A stretch of 64,000 bases of DNA from DATFVA01 sp963800255. GTDB taxonomy: Bacteria; Bacteroidota; Ignavibacteria; Ignavibacteriales; Ignavibacteriaceae. The first letter of the stretch is position 1, and each line of letters opens with the position of its first letter. Made by a program: the position numbers and the translations under genes. Under the pieces are notes generated by a model. The model was not told the origin of the DNA. It ran no database searches and worked only from the letters and a program-made list of their open reading frames with translations. Below, piece by piece: positions 46,334 through 56,238 of this stretch. The stretch spans positions 186,001 to 250,000 of the forward strand of contig CAWDAK010000008.1 of assembly GCA_963800255.1 (NCBI GenBank). The letters run 5' to 3'.

Positions 46334-46903
46334 ATGCAGGCTATTACTCAGCAGAATGTTACTCTTATGCTCGAAAACTGTATTAAGGGTCAGAAGGGAG
46401 CTGTTGATCAGCTACTGCCCTACGTTTATGACGAGCTAAGAAGAATTTCTTCCAGGTATCTGAATGATGAATACCGGAATCATACCCTCCAGACCACTGA
46501 ACTTGTGCACGAGGCCTATATTAAAATGGTCGGGAATGAAAACATCAACTGGCAGAACCGGGCGCATTTTTTCGGGATAGCTGCCCAGTCGATGCGGCAG
46601 ATACTGGTTGATCACGCAAGAAAACGAAAATCCCTGAAAAGGGGTGAAGGAAAAAGTAGTATATCCCTGGAAGATGCTTTCGAAATATCTGAAAAAAGTG
46701 ATGAACAGATTATAGCACTGGATGAGGCTTTGAACAGACTTGAGACCGTTGAGGAACGTCCTGGAAAAATTGTTGAGTTGAGATATTTTTCAGGACTTAC
46801 AATTGAGGAGACTGCCGAAGCTCTGGATATTTCACCAGCGACTGCTAAAAGGGATTGGAATTTTGCCAAAGCATGGCTTTACCGGGAGATATCCAGCGTT
46901 TAA
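46334..46903 (+). CDS. ECF-subfamily RNA polymerase sigma factor (Sig-70_X6 type)
   Basis: This 189-residue protein has sigma region 2 (about 15-90: LLPYVYDELRRISSRYLND, TTELVHEAYIKM) and region 4 (about 130-185: IVELRYFSGLTIEETAEAL, then DISPATAKRDWNFAKAWL). RAHFFGIAAQSMRQILVDHA with ARKRKSLKRG is the hallmark of the Sig-70_X6 group, which is usually encoded beside a Ser/Thr kinase with TPRs. That kinase follows 20 bp downstream here. No anti-sigma factor is seen; regulation probably goes through the kinase. Confidence 0.9.
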   Translation: MQAITQQNVTLMLENCIKGQKGAVDQLLPYVYDELRRISSRYLNDEYRNHTLQTTELVHEAYIKMVGNENINWQNRAHFFGIAAQSMRQILVDHARKRKSLKRGEGKSSISLEDAFEISEKSDEQIIALDEALNRLETVEERPGKIVELRYFSGLTIEETAEALDISPATAKRDWNFAKAWLYREISSV

Positions 46904-46923
46904 TTCATAAAATTACCTGTATT

Positions 46924-49474
46924 TTGAACCGCGAAAAACTAAACACTCTAAAAGAAATATTTGATGAAGCTTTGAATCTTCCGGATTCGGACCGGGAAAA
47001 GTTTATCAACCGGAGATGCGGGCATGATTCAGAACTGAAAAACGAAGTTATTAGTTTAATTAATTCCTTCAGTCATTCAGATGACTTTTTAGAAACCCCG
47101 CTGACTTTAATCCAACAGGATGAAGAGGTTTTCAGAGATCCTTTTATGGGTACACAAATAGGCAGCTACCTTGTTGAAGGAGAGGCCGGATTCGGCGGAA
47201 TGGGTGTTGTTTATTCAGGTAAGCGAAATGATAATGAGTATGAACAAAAAGTTGCTATCAAAATCCTGCGGCACGGGATTACTTCAGATTATCTTTTAAA
47301 GCGGTTTCAGATAGAAAGACAAACGCTTGCAAATCTTCAGCATCATAACATTGCAAGACTGCTTGATGGCGGAAGAACTGAAGATGGACTTCCCTACCTG
47401 GTGATGGAGTTTATTGATGGTATTCCTATTACAAAATACTGTGAGAAAAATAAGCTATCGGTTCGCGACAGGCTGAGATTATTTATTGAAGTGTGTAATG
47501 CAGTTCAATATGCTCATCAAAACCTTGTTGTTCACCGCGATCTAAAACCCGGTAATATCCTGGTTACCAGCGATGGTGTACCAAAACTGCTGGATTTCGG
47601 GATAGCTAAACTTCTTGATGAGGACCTTTACTGACCAGAGTGAAGGACTTACCCGCACAGGTATGTGGCACTTAACACCTGACTATGCCAGTCCTGAACA
47701 AATAAAGGGTGAAAAAGTTACAACAACTGCTGATATTTATTCTCTCGGGGTTCTACTTTACCAGGTATTAACGGGAATTCAGCCTTATAAGATTACAAAT
47801 AACTCTCCGGCCTCTATCAGTAAAGTCATTACCGGTGAAAAAATCCTTAAGCCAAGCGATAAGTTAAATGGAACTGCCCCGGTATCAGAAAATGATAAAG
47901 TATTTATAGAGAAGACTTCCAGGCACCTTAAAGGTGATCTCGATAATATAGTTCTGAAAGCAATGCATCTGGATCCTGCCAGGAGATATGCGTCGGTTGA
48001 ACAATTCTCGGACGATATTAACAGGCATCTCACGGGATTACCGGTGCTCGCACAAAAAGATACCACCGCTTACCGCCTTTCAAAATTTATACAAAGGCAC
48101 AAGGCCGGTTTCGTTTCTTCTATTTTATTTACGCTCTTTTTAATTGCAAGTTTAGTGGTAATTATCTGGCAGGCAAATGTGGCGGCCGGAGAAAGGGATA
48201 ATGCGAAGGCTGAGGCTTCTATAGCTGAAAACGTAAACAACTTTCTTCAGGAAATGCTTTCTTCAGCTGACCCGACTGAAGCAGGCAGGGATGCTAAGGT
48301 TTACGATGTACTGAAAAAGGCATCAGAAAATATTGGTAATGATTTTGCTGACCATCCCGAAGTTGAAGCTGCTGTGAGTAAAACTATAGGGAAAACCTTA
48401 ACCAACCTGGGGGAGTATGACGAAGCAAAGCCTCATTTATTCAGATCCCTGGAGCTGAATAAAAAGGTATACGGCATCCATAATTATCATACAGCAGAAA
48501 GTATGCACGAGATTGCATTATATTATGACTGGATAGGAGATTTCGTTGCCTCTGATTCCTTTTATACGGCCAGCATTAAGATTTTCAGAGAAAATCCCGG
48601 TTCGCCCCCAAGGGCTATTGCCAGCTGCCTTAATGATTACGGAACCTTGATGCAGGAGCAAGAAAAGTATGAGGAATCCCTTGTAGTATTTAACGAATCC
48701 TATAAAATTTTCCTGGGAAATTTTGGTGAAAATGACAGAGATGTAGCCAGCGTTTCAAATAATCTCGGGTTAACTTATGAATCTCTGCATAATTTAAAAG
48801 ACGCTGAAAAGTTTTATAAAAAATCACTGGATGTATATCTTAAGCTATACGGACCTGACAGACCGGAAATTTCAACTTTGTATAATAACCTTGCTTATAT
48901 TTATATAGATGAAGAGAAACGAGATGCAGCAGAGGATTATTTTAAAAAGTCGCTTAACCTAAAGATCAAGACTTTAGGCAAAGGTCATTCACTTGTCGGG
49001 CTTGCTTTCATGAACCTTGGGGCGCTTCAGTTTACGATGAAAAAGTATTCTGATTCTGAGGCAAATTTACTTACTGCAATGGAAAACTTTAAGAATACAT
49101 TAAAGGGAACCCACGTCTGGATTGGTTTATCTGATTACTGGTACAGCAAGATATTAATAGAGAAGGGATTATATAAACAAGCTGAAAATTTTATTCAAAA
49201 AGCTCTGAATATTTATAAAATGAATTACAAAGGTGAGCATTCTAATATTATTTCAGCTAATGCGGAGCTGGGAATAATTAAGTATTATAAAAAGGAATAT
49301 AAAAAAGCTGAAGCCCTTTTAAGCGTGGGATATAATAAGATCAGGGATATAAAAGGAGCGAATAATTTAAATACTCTCCGTATTCTTAACTACCTTGTGA
49401 AGCTTTACAAGGCTACAAATAATCAGGACAAACTGACATACTACCAGGATGTTCTTCAGAATTCTACGAATTAA
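46924..49474 (+). CDS. membrane Ser/Thr protein kinase with TPR domain, frameshifted in the activation loop
   Basis: Two overlapping frames (to 47634 and from 47615) form one gene. From a likely TTG start (LNREKLNTLKEIFDEAL) come a Gly-rich loop (GEAGFGGMGVVY), VAIK lysine (113), HRDLKPGN (204-211) and DFG (224-226). The second frame supplies the P+1 loop (TPDYASPEQ), the rest of the kinase, a TM helix (SILFTLFLIASLVVIIW) and about 300 residues of TPRs. One extra base in GAGGACCTTTACTGAC (about 47626) shifts DED|FTDQSEG, directly after DFG. The N-terminal 80 residues are the helical head common to these ECF-linked kinases. Predicted to sit in the inner membrane with the TPRs periplasmic. If the extra base is real, the kinase is dead. 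Confidence 0.8.
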
Positions 49475-49563
49475 GACCAGGCAGAGCCCGGTAAAATTTT
49501 CCCCTGCTCATAAATGTTTTTCAACCCGGCATCTGCGGCCGGGAAATCCATCCGTGTCCTTAT

Positions 49564-51738
49564 TTAATCTGATACTCCCATTTCTTTAAGCAGGAAATCA
49601 GCACCTCCTATTTTCTGAGTAACCCAGAGAACATAACGGATATCAACTCCGATGGAGCGGCTGTAGTCGGGACTCCAAGCATAATCGTTTACCGTGGCTT
49701 CAAAGGCCCTGTCGAAGTTTACTCCCACCAGTTTTCCGTACGCATCCAAAATGGGACTTCCGCTGTTGCCTCCGCTTGTGTCTGTATTATATAAAAGCGC
49801 TACAGGAACATCATTATACTTCTTGTCAACAAACTGTCCGAAATCTTTCTTCGCATACAGTTCTTTTATTTTTTGCGGAAGTTTGTAGTCGCCTGATTCT
49901 TTACCCTTTTCAATAACGCCCTTTAATGTTGTTATTGGATCAAGGTATACTGCATCAGAAGGTGAATATCCCTTTATATGACCGTATGTTAATCTCAAAG
50001 TCCTGTTAGCATCAGGAACAAATGATTTATTGAGCCATAGTTTTTTTGCCTCCATAAGCTGAGCAAGGAGCAGGTTTAATTTCCCTTCCCTCTCTTCATT
50101 CCTTTTATCATAGCTCTCCTGTATATCTTCCATCTGCTTTACAAAGTTAATATATGGATCGCTAACGCCGGCAAGTTTTAATGAGTCATTCCTCAAGAGC
50201 GCTATGTATTTTTCGTAATTAGTAACAAAAGTGCTGTCGTAGATATAATCCACAAAGCTGTTGACCCTGTTTCCGGGGCTCATACTCCTTGCGAATACCG
50301 CCAGGGGTTGAAGCTCAGAAATTTCGTTATGCTGAATTCCGTCATTCAATATCTTCTTCATTATATCTTTATCGGTTTCAGGGTGATAAGAAGAATAAAT
50401 TGAATTCACCCTTCTCTCAAGCTTCAAATAATTCCTGTCCTTATAAGTTTCCTTTCTTTCTGATTCAGGCAGCTGCTGGGCTTCTTTATATTTTATAAAA
50501 ATATCCGCCAGCTTATACATATTTATCTGCCTCTGAAGCTGGGAGAGGAAAAGAGGAAGGATTCCATCAGCAAAAATATCTTTGTAAACATAGTCTATCC
50601 GGCTTACCACCTTCCCGTATTTTTCTTTCAATTCGGGCTTTGACTCAATAAATTCCTGCAGGTTCTTTTCCTCCCGCTGTTTCTTTTCAATCAGGTTAAG
50701 GCGTTTAATACCTATCATCTTTCCGCGGTAGTTTTTTTCCGTGTTCGAAAGGCCCTTTACAGTGGAGGCAGACTGCAGCTCAAATCCGGGATCACCCTTT
50801 CCCTTTTCAAGATACAGGTTAATGAGCCAGGAATATAACTGCTGGATGTATGGCAGCTGATATTCATACTGGTATTTCAGAAAATCTGAAGGCTGGTGCT
50901 TAAAAGTAACCGCAGGATAACCCAGGATAAAAACAAAATCTCCTTCTTCAACTCCGTTGGGATTTACCTGTATGAATTTTTTCGGATGGTAAGGAACATT
51001 GTCTTTTGAATATTCAGCAGAACTGCCGTCAGGAGCAGTATAAGCACGCATAAATGAAAAGTCGCCGTTATGCCGCGGCCAGACCCAGTTATCTGATTCT
51101 CCTCCAAATTCTCCGATTGTTCTCGGCGGAACGTAAACCAGCCTTACATCCTTTATTACTTTGTAACGGAACAGGATATAAGTTTGCCCGATGAACATCT
51201 CTGAAACCCTTGCTTCGATTGCCGGATCCCTTTCCTCCTCCCTTTTTACAATTTCATTAATCTTATCCTGTATTGCTTTTTCGCGTTCGGAAACATCAAC
51301 AGCCGCATTAGCTGCATTTAAAACTTCAGTGCTTACATCTTCATACGACTGTGTGATTTTACACGTCATTCCTTCGGCCGGGATCTCTGCTTCCCTGCTC
51401 TCAGCAAGGAAACCATTCTCAAGGTAATTGGTTTCTGTTGTACTTGCTCTCTGAACTGCACCGAATACACAATGATGGTTAGTAATTATTAAACCTTCGG
51501 GAGAAACAAATGAACCTGTACAACCCCCAATGTTTACAAGGGCATCTACAAGACTAACACCATTCGGGTTGTAAACTTCGTCGATCGGGATTTTTAATCC
51601 CGCATCTTTTAAATCGAGATTTCTGATCTCCGTAAGAGGGTACATCCCTTCGTGGGGATTAAACGGGGTAAATGCGAAGAAAAATAAGGAGATGAGTATA
51701 AATGATTTAACCGCGAATCCGGCAGAAGTCTTTTTCAT
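49564..51738 (-). CDS. S46 family dipeptidyl-peptidase, DPP11-like
   Basis: This 724-residue protein has a signal peptide and TM-like start (SFILISLFFFAFTPF), the family opener GGCTGSFVSPEGLIITNHHC (71-90) with the catalytic His, and GGNSGSP with catalytic Ser659. Eighteen residues after the Ser is Arg677 in VGVNFDR. From the known DPP7/DPP11 comparison, an Arg at this position goes with cleavage after Asp/Glu in P1 (DPP11 type), while Gly gives DPP7 specificity. It should be periplasmic and release dipeptides from peptides taken up as nutrients. The length matches the family (about 700-725). It has its own transcription unit: the ccm terminator lies just upstream at 51771, and AGGGA precedes the ATG. 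Confidence 0.9.
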   Translation of the reverse strand: MKKTSAGFAVKSFILISLFFFAFTPFNPHEGMYPLTEIRNLDLKDAGLKIPIDEVYNPNGVSLVDALVNIGGCTGSFVSPEGLIITNHHCVFGAVQRASTTETNYLENGFLAESREAEIPAEGMTCKITQSYEDVSTEVLNAANAAVDVSEREKAIQDKINEIVKREEERDPAIEARVSEMFIGQTYILFRYKVIKDVRLVYVPPRTIGEFGGESDNWVWPRHNGDFSFMRAYTAPDGSSAEYSKDNVPYHPKKFIQVNPNGVEEGDFVFILGYPAVTFKHQPSDFLKYQYEYQLPYIQQLYSWLINLYLEKGKGDPGFELQSASTVKGLSNTEKNYRGKMIGIKRLNLIEKKQREEKNLQEFIESKPELKEKYGKVVSRIDYVYKDIFADGILPLFLSQLQRQINMYKLADIFIKYKEAQQLPESERKETYKDRNYLKLERRVNSIYSSYHPETDKDIMKKILNDGIQHNEISELQPLAVFARSMSPGNRVNSFVDYIYDSTFVTNYEKYIALLRNDSLKLAGVSDPYINFVKQMEDIQESYDKRNEEREGKLNLLLAQLMEAKKLWLNKSFVPDANRTLRLTYGHIKGYSPSDAVYLDPITTLKGVIEKGKESGDYKLPQKIKELYAKKDFGQFVDKKYNDVPVALLYNTDTSGGNSGSPILDAYGKLVGVNFDRAFEATVNDYAWSPDYSRSIGVDIRYVLWVTQKIGGADFLLKEMGVSD

Positions 51739-51770
51739 AATTTTCCCTGATATTTTGATATCACAAACTT

Positions 51771-51799
51771 AAAAAAAATGCCCGACATAAGCGGGCATT
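51771..51799 (-). terminator. rho-independent terminator of the ccm operon
   Basis: On the minus strand AATGCCCG-CTTATGT-CGGGCATT is followed by a run of T residues (plus-strand A tract 51769-51776). It lies about 30 bp after the ccmF stop. Confidence 0.85.
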
Positions 51800-51829
51800 A
51801 AACTGGTGATTCCGGATTTAGTTCAGAAG

Positions 51830-54238
51830 CTAACTGCTCTTAATCAGTGATTCCCTCAAGCGCCTTGAAACTGCAATAAAGAAGCCTGCAACCATAATCA
51901 GGATACCTGTCCACACAAAACTGATGTAAGGTTTTACGCTTGCAGCAACCGTCAATACTTCCTTCGGCTGCTGTGAGGCAGTAGTAGTTTTGCCCTCAAG
52001 CTTTCCTACGATAAAGTCAGCAGTCTGGGTACCAGGATCAATTTTCTTAAGCTGTATTTTAATATTAGCCTCAGTGATCTGAACAGGAACATAAATAAAA
52101 TCACGCCCTGTTTTCTTAAGCTTAGGTTCTACATTATAGGTTTTACCGTCTTTTATTACGGTAAGGTTCGCACCCATCTCAAAATCGCCGCCGCTCATCA
52201 TAACGCTCATGTCAGGCTTCACAAAGTTAGTATATTCAATCTGTGCGCCTTCTACATTTGTTTTCTGGCCTACATTCAACTGAACATCAAGGCCTTCCGC
52301 AGCCTGGTCCTGCGTCTGATCATCATAACCAAGGGGTGAAACATAAAAATCTTTTGTAAGCATATTTAATATAGCCGGTTCTCTCATCAAGCCATTATTA
52401 AAATCGCTGATATACATAACCGGAGATACGGTGTATTTTGAATCTCCTTTTTCAACCTGGATATTAAAAGCATACTTTGAATTATTTTCTATCGGGTGAT
52501 AACCTGTAAAAGTCAGTTTATATCCGAATGCTTCTTTAGGCTGATTTTTTATTAAATCGATATCAGTTTCGCTGCCGTAAGCTGCGGAACCGATTACACC
52601 AAGAATGAAAAGTGCTATACCGATATGAGAAACATAGGCACCAAGCATCTTCATATTTCCGCGGATAACCTTAATTGCTATTTCAACGTTAACCGCAACT
52701 GTGAATGCAGCTGAGAACGCGAGAAGAATCATCATTATTTCGTGCATACCCCCGAAGATTACAACGAAAGCGGTAAACAAAATTGCAATAGCTACAGAGG
52801 GTATTGATTTTCTTACAAGTTCCTGTCCCCTGGTCTGTTTCCATTTGAGAAGCAGACTCAGTCCGTTCAGCAGTCCGATAATTATCGCAATCGGGAGGTT
52901 CATTTCATTGTAGAAGAAAGTATCAACAGAAACTCCGAATAAAGGAGCTGAGGTGCCAACAAGGACAACTACGGCTGAAGCAATTAAAACGATTGTAGCT
53001 GTAAATAAGGCAAGATCTCTTGATAATAAATTTTCTTCAGTGTGTGCTGCTTCGGTCAGGTGCTTCCACCTGTATATAAGCATACCGAAACCAAGGACAA
53101 TAAAAGTACCTATAAATATTACAAGGAATAGATAGACAAGCATTCCGGGATCAACAAAGGAATGGACGGAAGCATCACCAAGAACACCGCTCCTTGTTAA
53201 AAATGTACTGTATAAAACCAGTATATAAGTCATTATACATAATATCAGGCTGGTTTTAGCATACTTGCCAATGCCGCCTTTTGCCTGACTTTTTCTCTGC
53301 ACCAGCAAAGTATGAACAGAGGCTACGCCAACGAGCCATGGAATCAAACTGGAATTTTCAACCGGATCCCATGCCCAGTAGCCGCCCCATCCAAGCATTT
53401 CATAAGCCCAGTAACCGCCGAGCATAATTCCCAATCCGAGTATTCCCGCACCTGCAAGCACCCAGGGAAATGACTGACGGACCCAGTCTTTATAATCATT
53501 TTTCATTAGTGCGGCAACCGCAAAGGAAAAAGGGACGGTTGACATTGAAAAGCCTGTGAAGAGAATAGGGGGATGGATCTGCATCCAGAAATTTAACAGC
53601 TGAGGATTAAGTCCCTTTCCATCAGCAATAAACTGGTTTACAGAAATACCCGCAGCGGAAAGTTTGGCGTACAGATCACTGCTCATTTTAACGAATGTTT
53701 GTCCACTTGACCCGTCGCTCATAATAAAAGATTGAAGCCAGGGAAGACTAAGGAATCCCGCGCTGATACTTTTAACGGGGATAAACGCTGATTCTGCCCA
53801 TATGTACGCGAAAGGATTCTTAAACATAGGCGAGACCATTATAAGCAGGAAAGTAGTAGCGAGGGTAAATACTGTCATCACCCGCTGCTCAAGGTCGCCT
53901 CTTTTTGAGGTATACGACTGCAGGAATATTCCTACAATTGATGTAAGCAGAAGCCACAGCATGAAGCTGCCTTCCTGCCCTCCCCAGAATGAAGCAATAA
54001 GAAATCCGGTTTTCAGACTGTTCTGGCTGTAGCTGTATACATAATGATACTGGTACTGGTGTGTGAGTATCAGGTACCATAATATTGTTGCTGCAACTAT
54101 AACAAGTACGGCCATACCATGATAAGCGATCCTTCCATAGTTTACGGTATTTTTATAACCGCGGTACGAAAGAAAATACATCACCATGGCAATCAGGCTG
54201 AACGCTAAAGCAACTGATAGTACAATACTTCCTGCCAT
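51830..54238 (-). CDS. ccmF: cytochrome c heme lyase subunit CcmF
   Basis: This 802-residue polytopic membrane protein takes heme from CcmE and attaches it to apocytochrome c in the periplasm. The WWD heme-handling motif reads GWGGYWAWDPVENSSLIPWL (about 279-298), and conserved His residues occur in the flanking loops (LTHQYQYHY, QIHPPILFTGF). It has many TM helices, a soluble periplasmic insert (about 570-760), and a final TM helix (FVWTGILIMVAGFFIAVS). The C-terminal half is longer than in proteobacterial CcmF (about 650), as is usual in this phylum. It is the last gene of ccmABCDEF; a strong terminator follows. No ccmG or ccmH is seen nearby, so apocytochrome reduction must be encoded elsewhere. 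Confidence 0.93.
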   Translation of the reverse strand: MAGSIVLSVALAFSLIAMVMYFLSYRGYKNTVNYGRIAYHGMAVLVIVAATILWYLILTHQYQYHYVYSYSQNSLKTGFLIASFWGGQEGSFMLWLLLTSIVGIFLQSYTSKRGDLEQRVMTVFTLATTFLLIMVSPMFKNPFAYIWAESAFIPVKSISAGFLSLPWLQSFIMSDGSSGQTFVKMSSDLYAKLSAAGISVNQFIADGKGLNPQLLNFWMQIHPPILFTGFSMSTVPFSFAVAALMKNDYKDWVRQSFPWVLAGAGILGLGIMLGGYWAYEMLGWGGYWAWDPVENSSLIPWLVGVASVHTLLVQRKSQAKGGIGKYAKTSLILCIMTYILVLYSTFLTRSGVLGDASVHSFVDPGMLVYLFLVIFIGTFIVLGFGMLIYRWKHLTEAAHTEENLLSRDLALFTATIVLIASAVVVLVGTSAPLFGVSVDTFFYNEMNLPIAIIIGLLNGLSLLLKWKQTRGQELVRKSIPSVAIAILFTAFVVIFGGMHEIMMILLAFSAAFTVAVNVEIAIKVIRGNMKMLGAYVSHIGIALFILGVIGSAAYGSETDIDLIKNQPKEAFGYKLTFTGYHPIENNSKYAFNIQVEKGDSKYTVSPVMYISDFNNGLMREPAILNMLTKDFYVSPLGYDDQTQDQAAEGLDVQLNVGQKTNVEGAQIEYTNFVKPDMSVMMSGGDFEMGANLTVIKDGKTYNVEPKLKKTGRDFIYVPVQITEANIKIQLKKIDPGTQTADFIVGKLEGKTTTASQQPKEVLTVAASVKPYISFVWTGILIMVAGFFIAVSRRLRESLIKSS

Positions 54239-54297
54239 ATCTTCCTCAGTGTTATCTTAATAAAATTATATGTTAACTGTTCTGACTAAACTATGGA

Positions 54298-54687
54298 CTA
54301 TAAACTGGAGGTCTTAGCCTTTTCATTTTCATATTTGCTCGGGCATTTTGTCAATATATCCCTTGCATGGAAATATCCATCTTTATACTGTCCTGTTACA
54401 ACTACGCTTTTGGCTGTTTCGAAGTTATTGGGAATTGTTCCGTCAAATACAACCTTCATCTGGTTGCCGTTCTCGTCTGCCATATAAAAGCTGAAAGTTC
54501 TGTTGGCTTTGTCTATCTCGTAATTTTTATCTTTTACCCAGCTTCCCGTTGCTTTTACGGTATTCTCAGTATTTACAACATTGGAAAAATTACTTTCGTA
54601 TTTAATGTTGCTCTGGGTAAAGAGGTAAACCATCAAACCGAGGAAGACAACAATGATGGCGCCGCCGAATATATACTTATTTTTCAT
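54298..54687 (-). CDS. ccmE: cytochrome c-type heme chaperone CcmE, cysteine variant
   Basis: This 129-residue protein has an N-terminal TM anchor (IFGGAIIVVFLGLMVYLF) and an OB-fold (VKATGSWVKDKNY, QMKVVFDGTIPNNF, KSVVVTGQYKDGYFHARDIL). The heme-binding segment is LTKCPSKYE with Cys115 and Tyr119. Classical CcmE uses His in HDENYMPPEV; the CxxxY form is known from sulfate reducers and archaea, where Cys binds heme. It receives heme exported by CcmABCD and hands it to CcmF. It overlaps the end of ccmD by 11 bp, so translation is probably coupled. Confidence 0.92.
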   Translation of the reverse strand: MKNKYIFGGAIIVVFLGLMVYLFTQSNIKYESNFSNVVNTENTVKATGSWVKDKNYEIDKANRTFSFYMADENGNQMKVVFDGTIPNNFETAKSVVVTGQYKDGYFHARDILTKCPSKYENEKAKTSSL

Positions 54688-54835
54688 GCTTATCTCCTTT
54701 TATTTCTTTTTCTACATTCTTTATTCTTTTATCGATTGTGTTCAGGAAAAAGAATATTCCTGCCCAGACGATCAATACGATAATCATAACTATGAAGATC
54801 GCATTGTTATGCAGGAAGTCATAAAATCCACTCAA
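54677..54835 (-). CDS. ccmD: CcmD-like single-helix protein
   Basis: This 52-residue frame begins with TTG one base after the ccmC stop, with AGAGG correctly placed upstream. It encodes SGFYDFLHNNAIFIVMIIV, then a continuing TM helix (LIVWAGIFFFLN) and a basic/acidic tail (KRIKNVEKEIKGDKHEK). The order ccmC-tiny-ccmE, an aromatic N-terminus, a single TM helix and a charged C-terminal coil are what CcmD looks like. In the pathway CcmD helps release holo-CcmE from CcmABC. The assignment rests on position and topology because CcmD sequences are poorly conserved. Confidence 0.7.
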   Translation of the reverse strand: MSGFYDFLHNNAIFIVMIIVLIVWAGIFFFLNTIDKRIKNVEKEIKGDKHEK

Positions 54836-54836
54836 G

Positions 54837-55550
54837 TTATCCTCTTATTTGTTGTTTGTTTAAACTTTCTTTATACATCAATGATTTATAACCGACTCTC
54901 CACATCCAGAAATACAATATAGTGAATCCGAGAAGTGAAAGATAAAATATGAGCATCATATTTGCATTCATCTTGAAATCAACCACCGGGCCGGAATTGG
55001 TATCATCAGCAGATCCGGGATGCAGACCAGCCATTATCCTGGGCATTATAAATATAAAGAACGGTACAGTAACAAACGCAATTATTGCATATACGGCAGA
55101 GAGAGTTGCTCTCTTTTCTTCATTCTCAATAGAGGACCTTAGCGCAAACCAAGCACCGTAAATTAGCAATAAGGCAAATATGCTCGATTGACGGGGGTCC
55201 CAATTCCAGAACGAACCCCAGGCAAACTTTGCCCAAACTGCTCCGGTTACCGTAGCCAGAATACAGAAAATAATTCCCAGCTGAGCCGCGGTATACGATT
55301 TAATATCGTCATCCATATTCTTGCTGCGCAAGTATTTAAAACTATAAATAGTTGACATAAGGAAAGCTATTACTGTAAGCCAGGCTGTAGGGACATGAAA
55401 GAATATGATTTTTGCGTTTTCCTCCAGTCCCGGAATGAACGGAAACTGGTACCAGTGAGTGGGATTCTCAACAATGGGAAATGCTATTCCCGCCACGGAC
55501 ACGAAAGCGAGAAGCAAAAACAGGAAACTTTTCCAGATAATTGATTTCAT
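54837..55550 (-). CDS. ccmC: heme exporter/handling protein CcmC
   Basis: This 237-residue protein has six TM helices. The WWD motif is FAWGSFWNWDPRQSS (about 107-121), and conserved periplasmic His residues lie in FHVPTAW and near LHPG. CcmC binds heme at the outer face of the membrane and loads it onto CcmE. It lies 22 bp after ccmB and directly before the CcmD-like gene. Confidence 0.93.
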   Translation of the reverse strand: MKSIIWKSFLFLLLAFVSVAGIAFPIVENPTHWYQFPFIPGLEENAKIIFFHVPTAWLTVIAFLMSTIYSFKYLRSKNMDDDIKSYTAAQLGIIFCILATVTGAVWAKFAWGSFWNWDPRQSSIFALLLIYGAWFALRSSIENEEKRATLSAVYAIIAFVTVPFFIFIMPRIMAGLHPGSADDTNSGPVVDFKMNANMMLIFYLSLLGFTILYFWMWRVGYKSLMYKESLNKQQIRG

Positions 55551-55572
55551 AGTTTATATTAAATTAAAATTA

Positions 55573-56238
55573 CTAATCTTTCCATATAAAATCGAACAGC
55601 ATATAAGATGCAGTTAACATAATAACGTCGTAACTAATTAAGATTGCGAGCTCGAATTTAGATTTTTCAAAACTTGTGCCATCGATAGAGAATAAAGTTA
55701 GCTGTACGGAAGTTAATATTAAAGGTAATAATATAGGAAACGAAAGAACAGGGTAAAGGGTTCCTTTAGCGCCGGCTTTCGAAATTATTGCCGCAATTAT
55801 AGTTGACGAAATTGCCAGTCCGATGTTACCCAGTACAAAAGCGCAAAGAAAAAGGACAAAATTCCTGATTACAAAAGCCTCAAAAACCGCAGAATAAAGC
55901 ACTGCAATAACAATATTCATACAAAAAACCAGTGCCAGGTTGAATATCAGCTTACCAGTAAATACGGTTGACGGAGAGGCAATGAGCTGCAGGGTAAGCG
56001 ACGTTCCCCTTTCCTCTTCGGAAACGAAGGCCCTGGCCAGTCCTGACATCGCTGTAAAAAATATGACTACCCAGAATAGTCCTGCTGTGAGGTTCTCATT
56101 TATCCTTTCATTCCCTATAGAGAACATTATTACGCTGATGGCAACGATAATGAACATTGCAAGGGAGTTTATGGCATAACGTGTTCTTAGTTCAGAACGG
56201 AAATCTTTTAAAAATAAGGAGTATGTCTTTGAGCTCAC
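55573..56238 (-). CDS. ccmB: heme exporter membrane protein CcmB
   Basis: I choose the GTG at 56238, which overlaps the ccmA stop in GTGA and gives 221 residues, the usual CcmB length; the longer frame to 56292 would overlap ccmA by 58 bp. The protein has six TM segments and the typical EERGTSLTLQLIASP segment (about 75-95). It forms the membrane part of the CcmAB ABC transporter. The start VSSKTYSLFLKDFRSELRTR is the usual cytoplasmic entry helix. Confidence 0.92.
   Translation of the reverse strand: MSSKTYSLFLKDFRSELRTRYAINSLAMFIIVAISVIMFSIGNERINENLTAGLFWVVIFFTAMSGLARAFVSEEERGTSLTLQLIASPSTVFTGKLIFNLALVFCMNIVIAVLYSAVFEAFVIRNFVLFLCAFVLGNIGLAISSTIIAAIISKAGAKGTLYPVLSFPILLPLILTSVQLTLFSIDGTSFEKSKFELAILISYDVIMLTASYMLFDFIWKD

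Noticed and set aside
49525..49543. CCCGGC/GCCGGG hairpin as a terminator between the kinase and the S46 peptidase
   Set aside because: The stem is good, but no T-run follows on either strand close to the stem.
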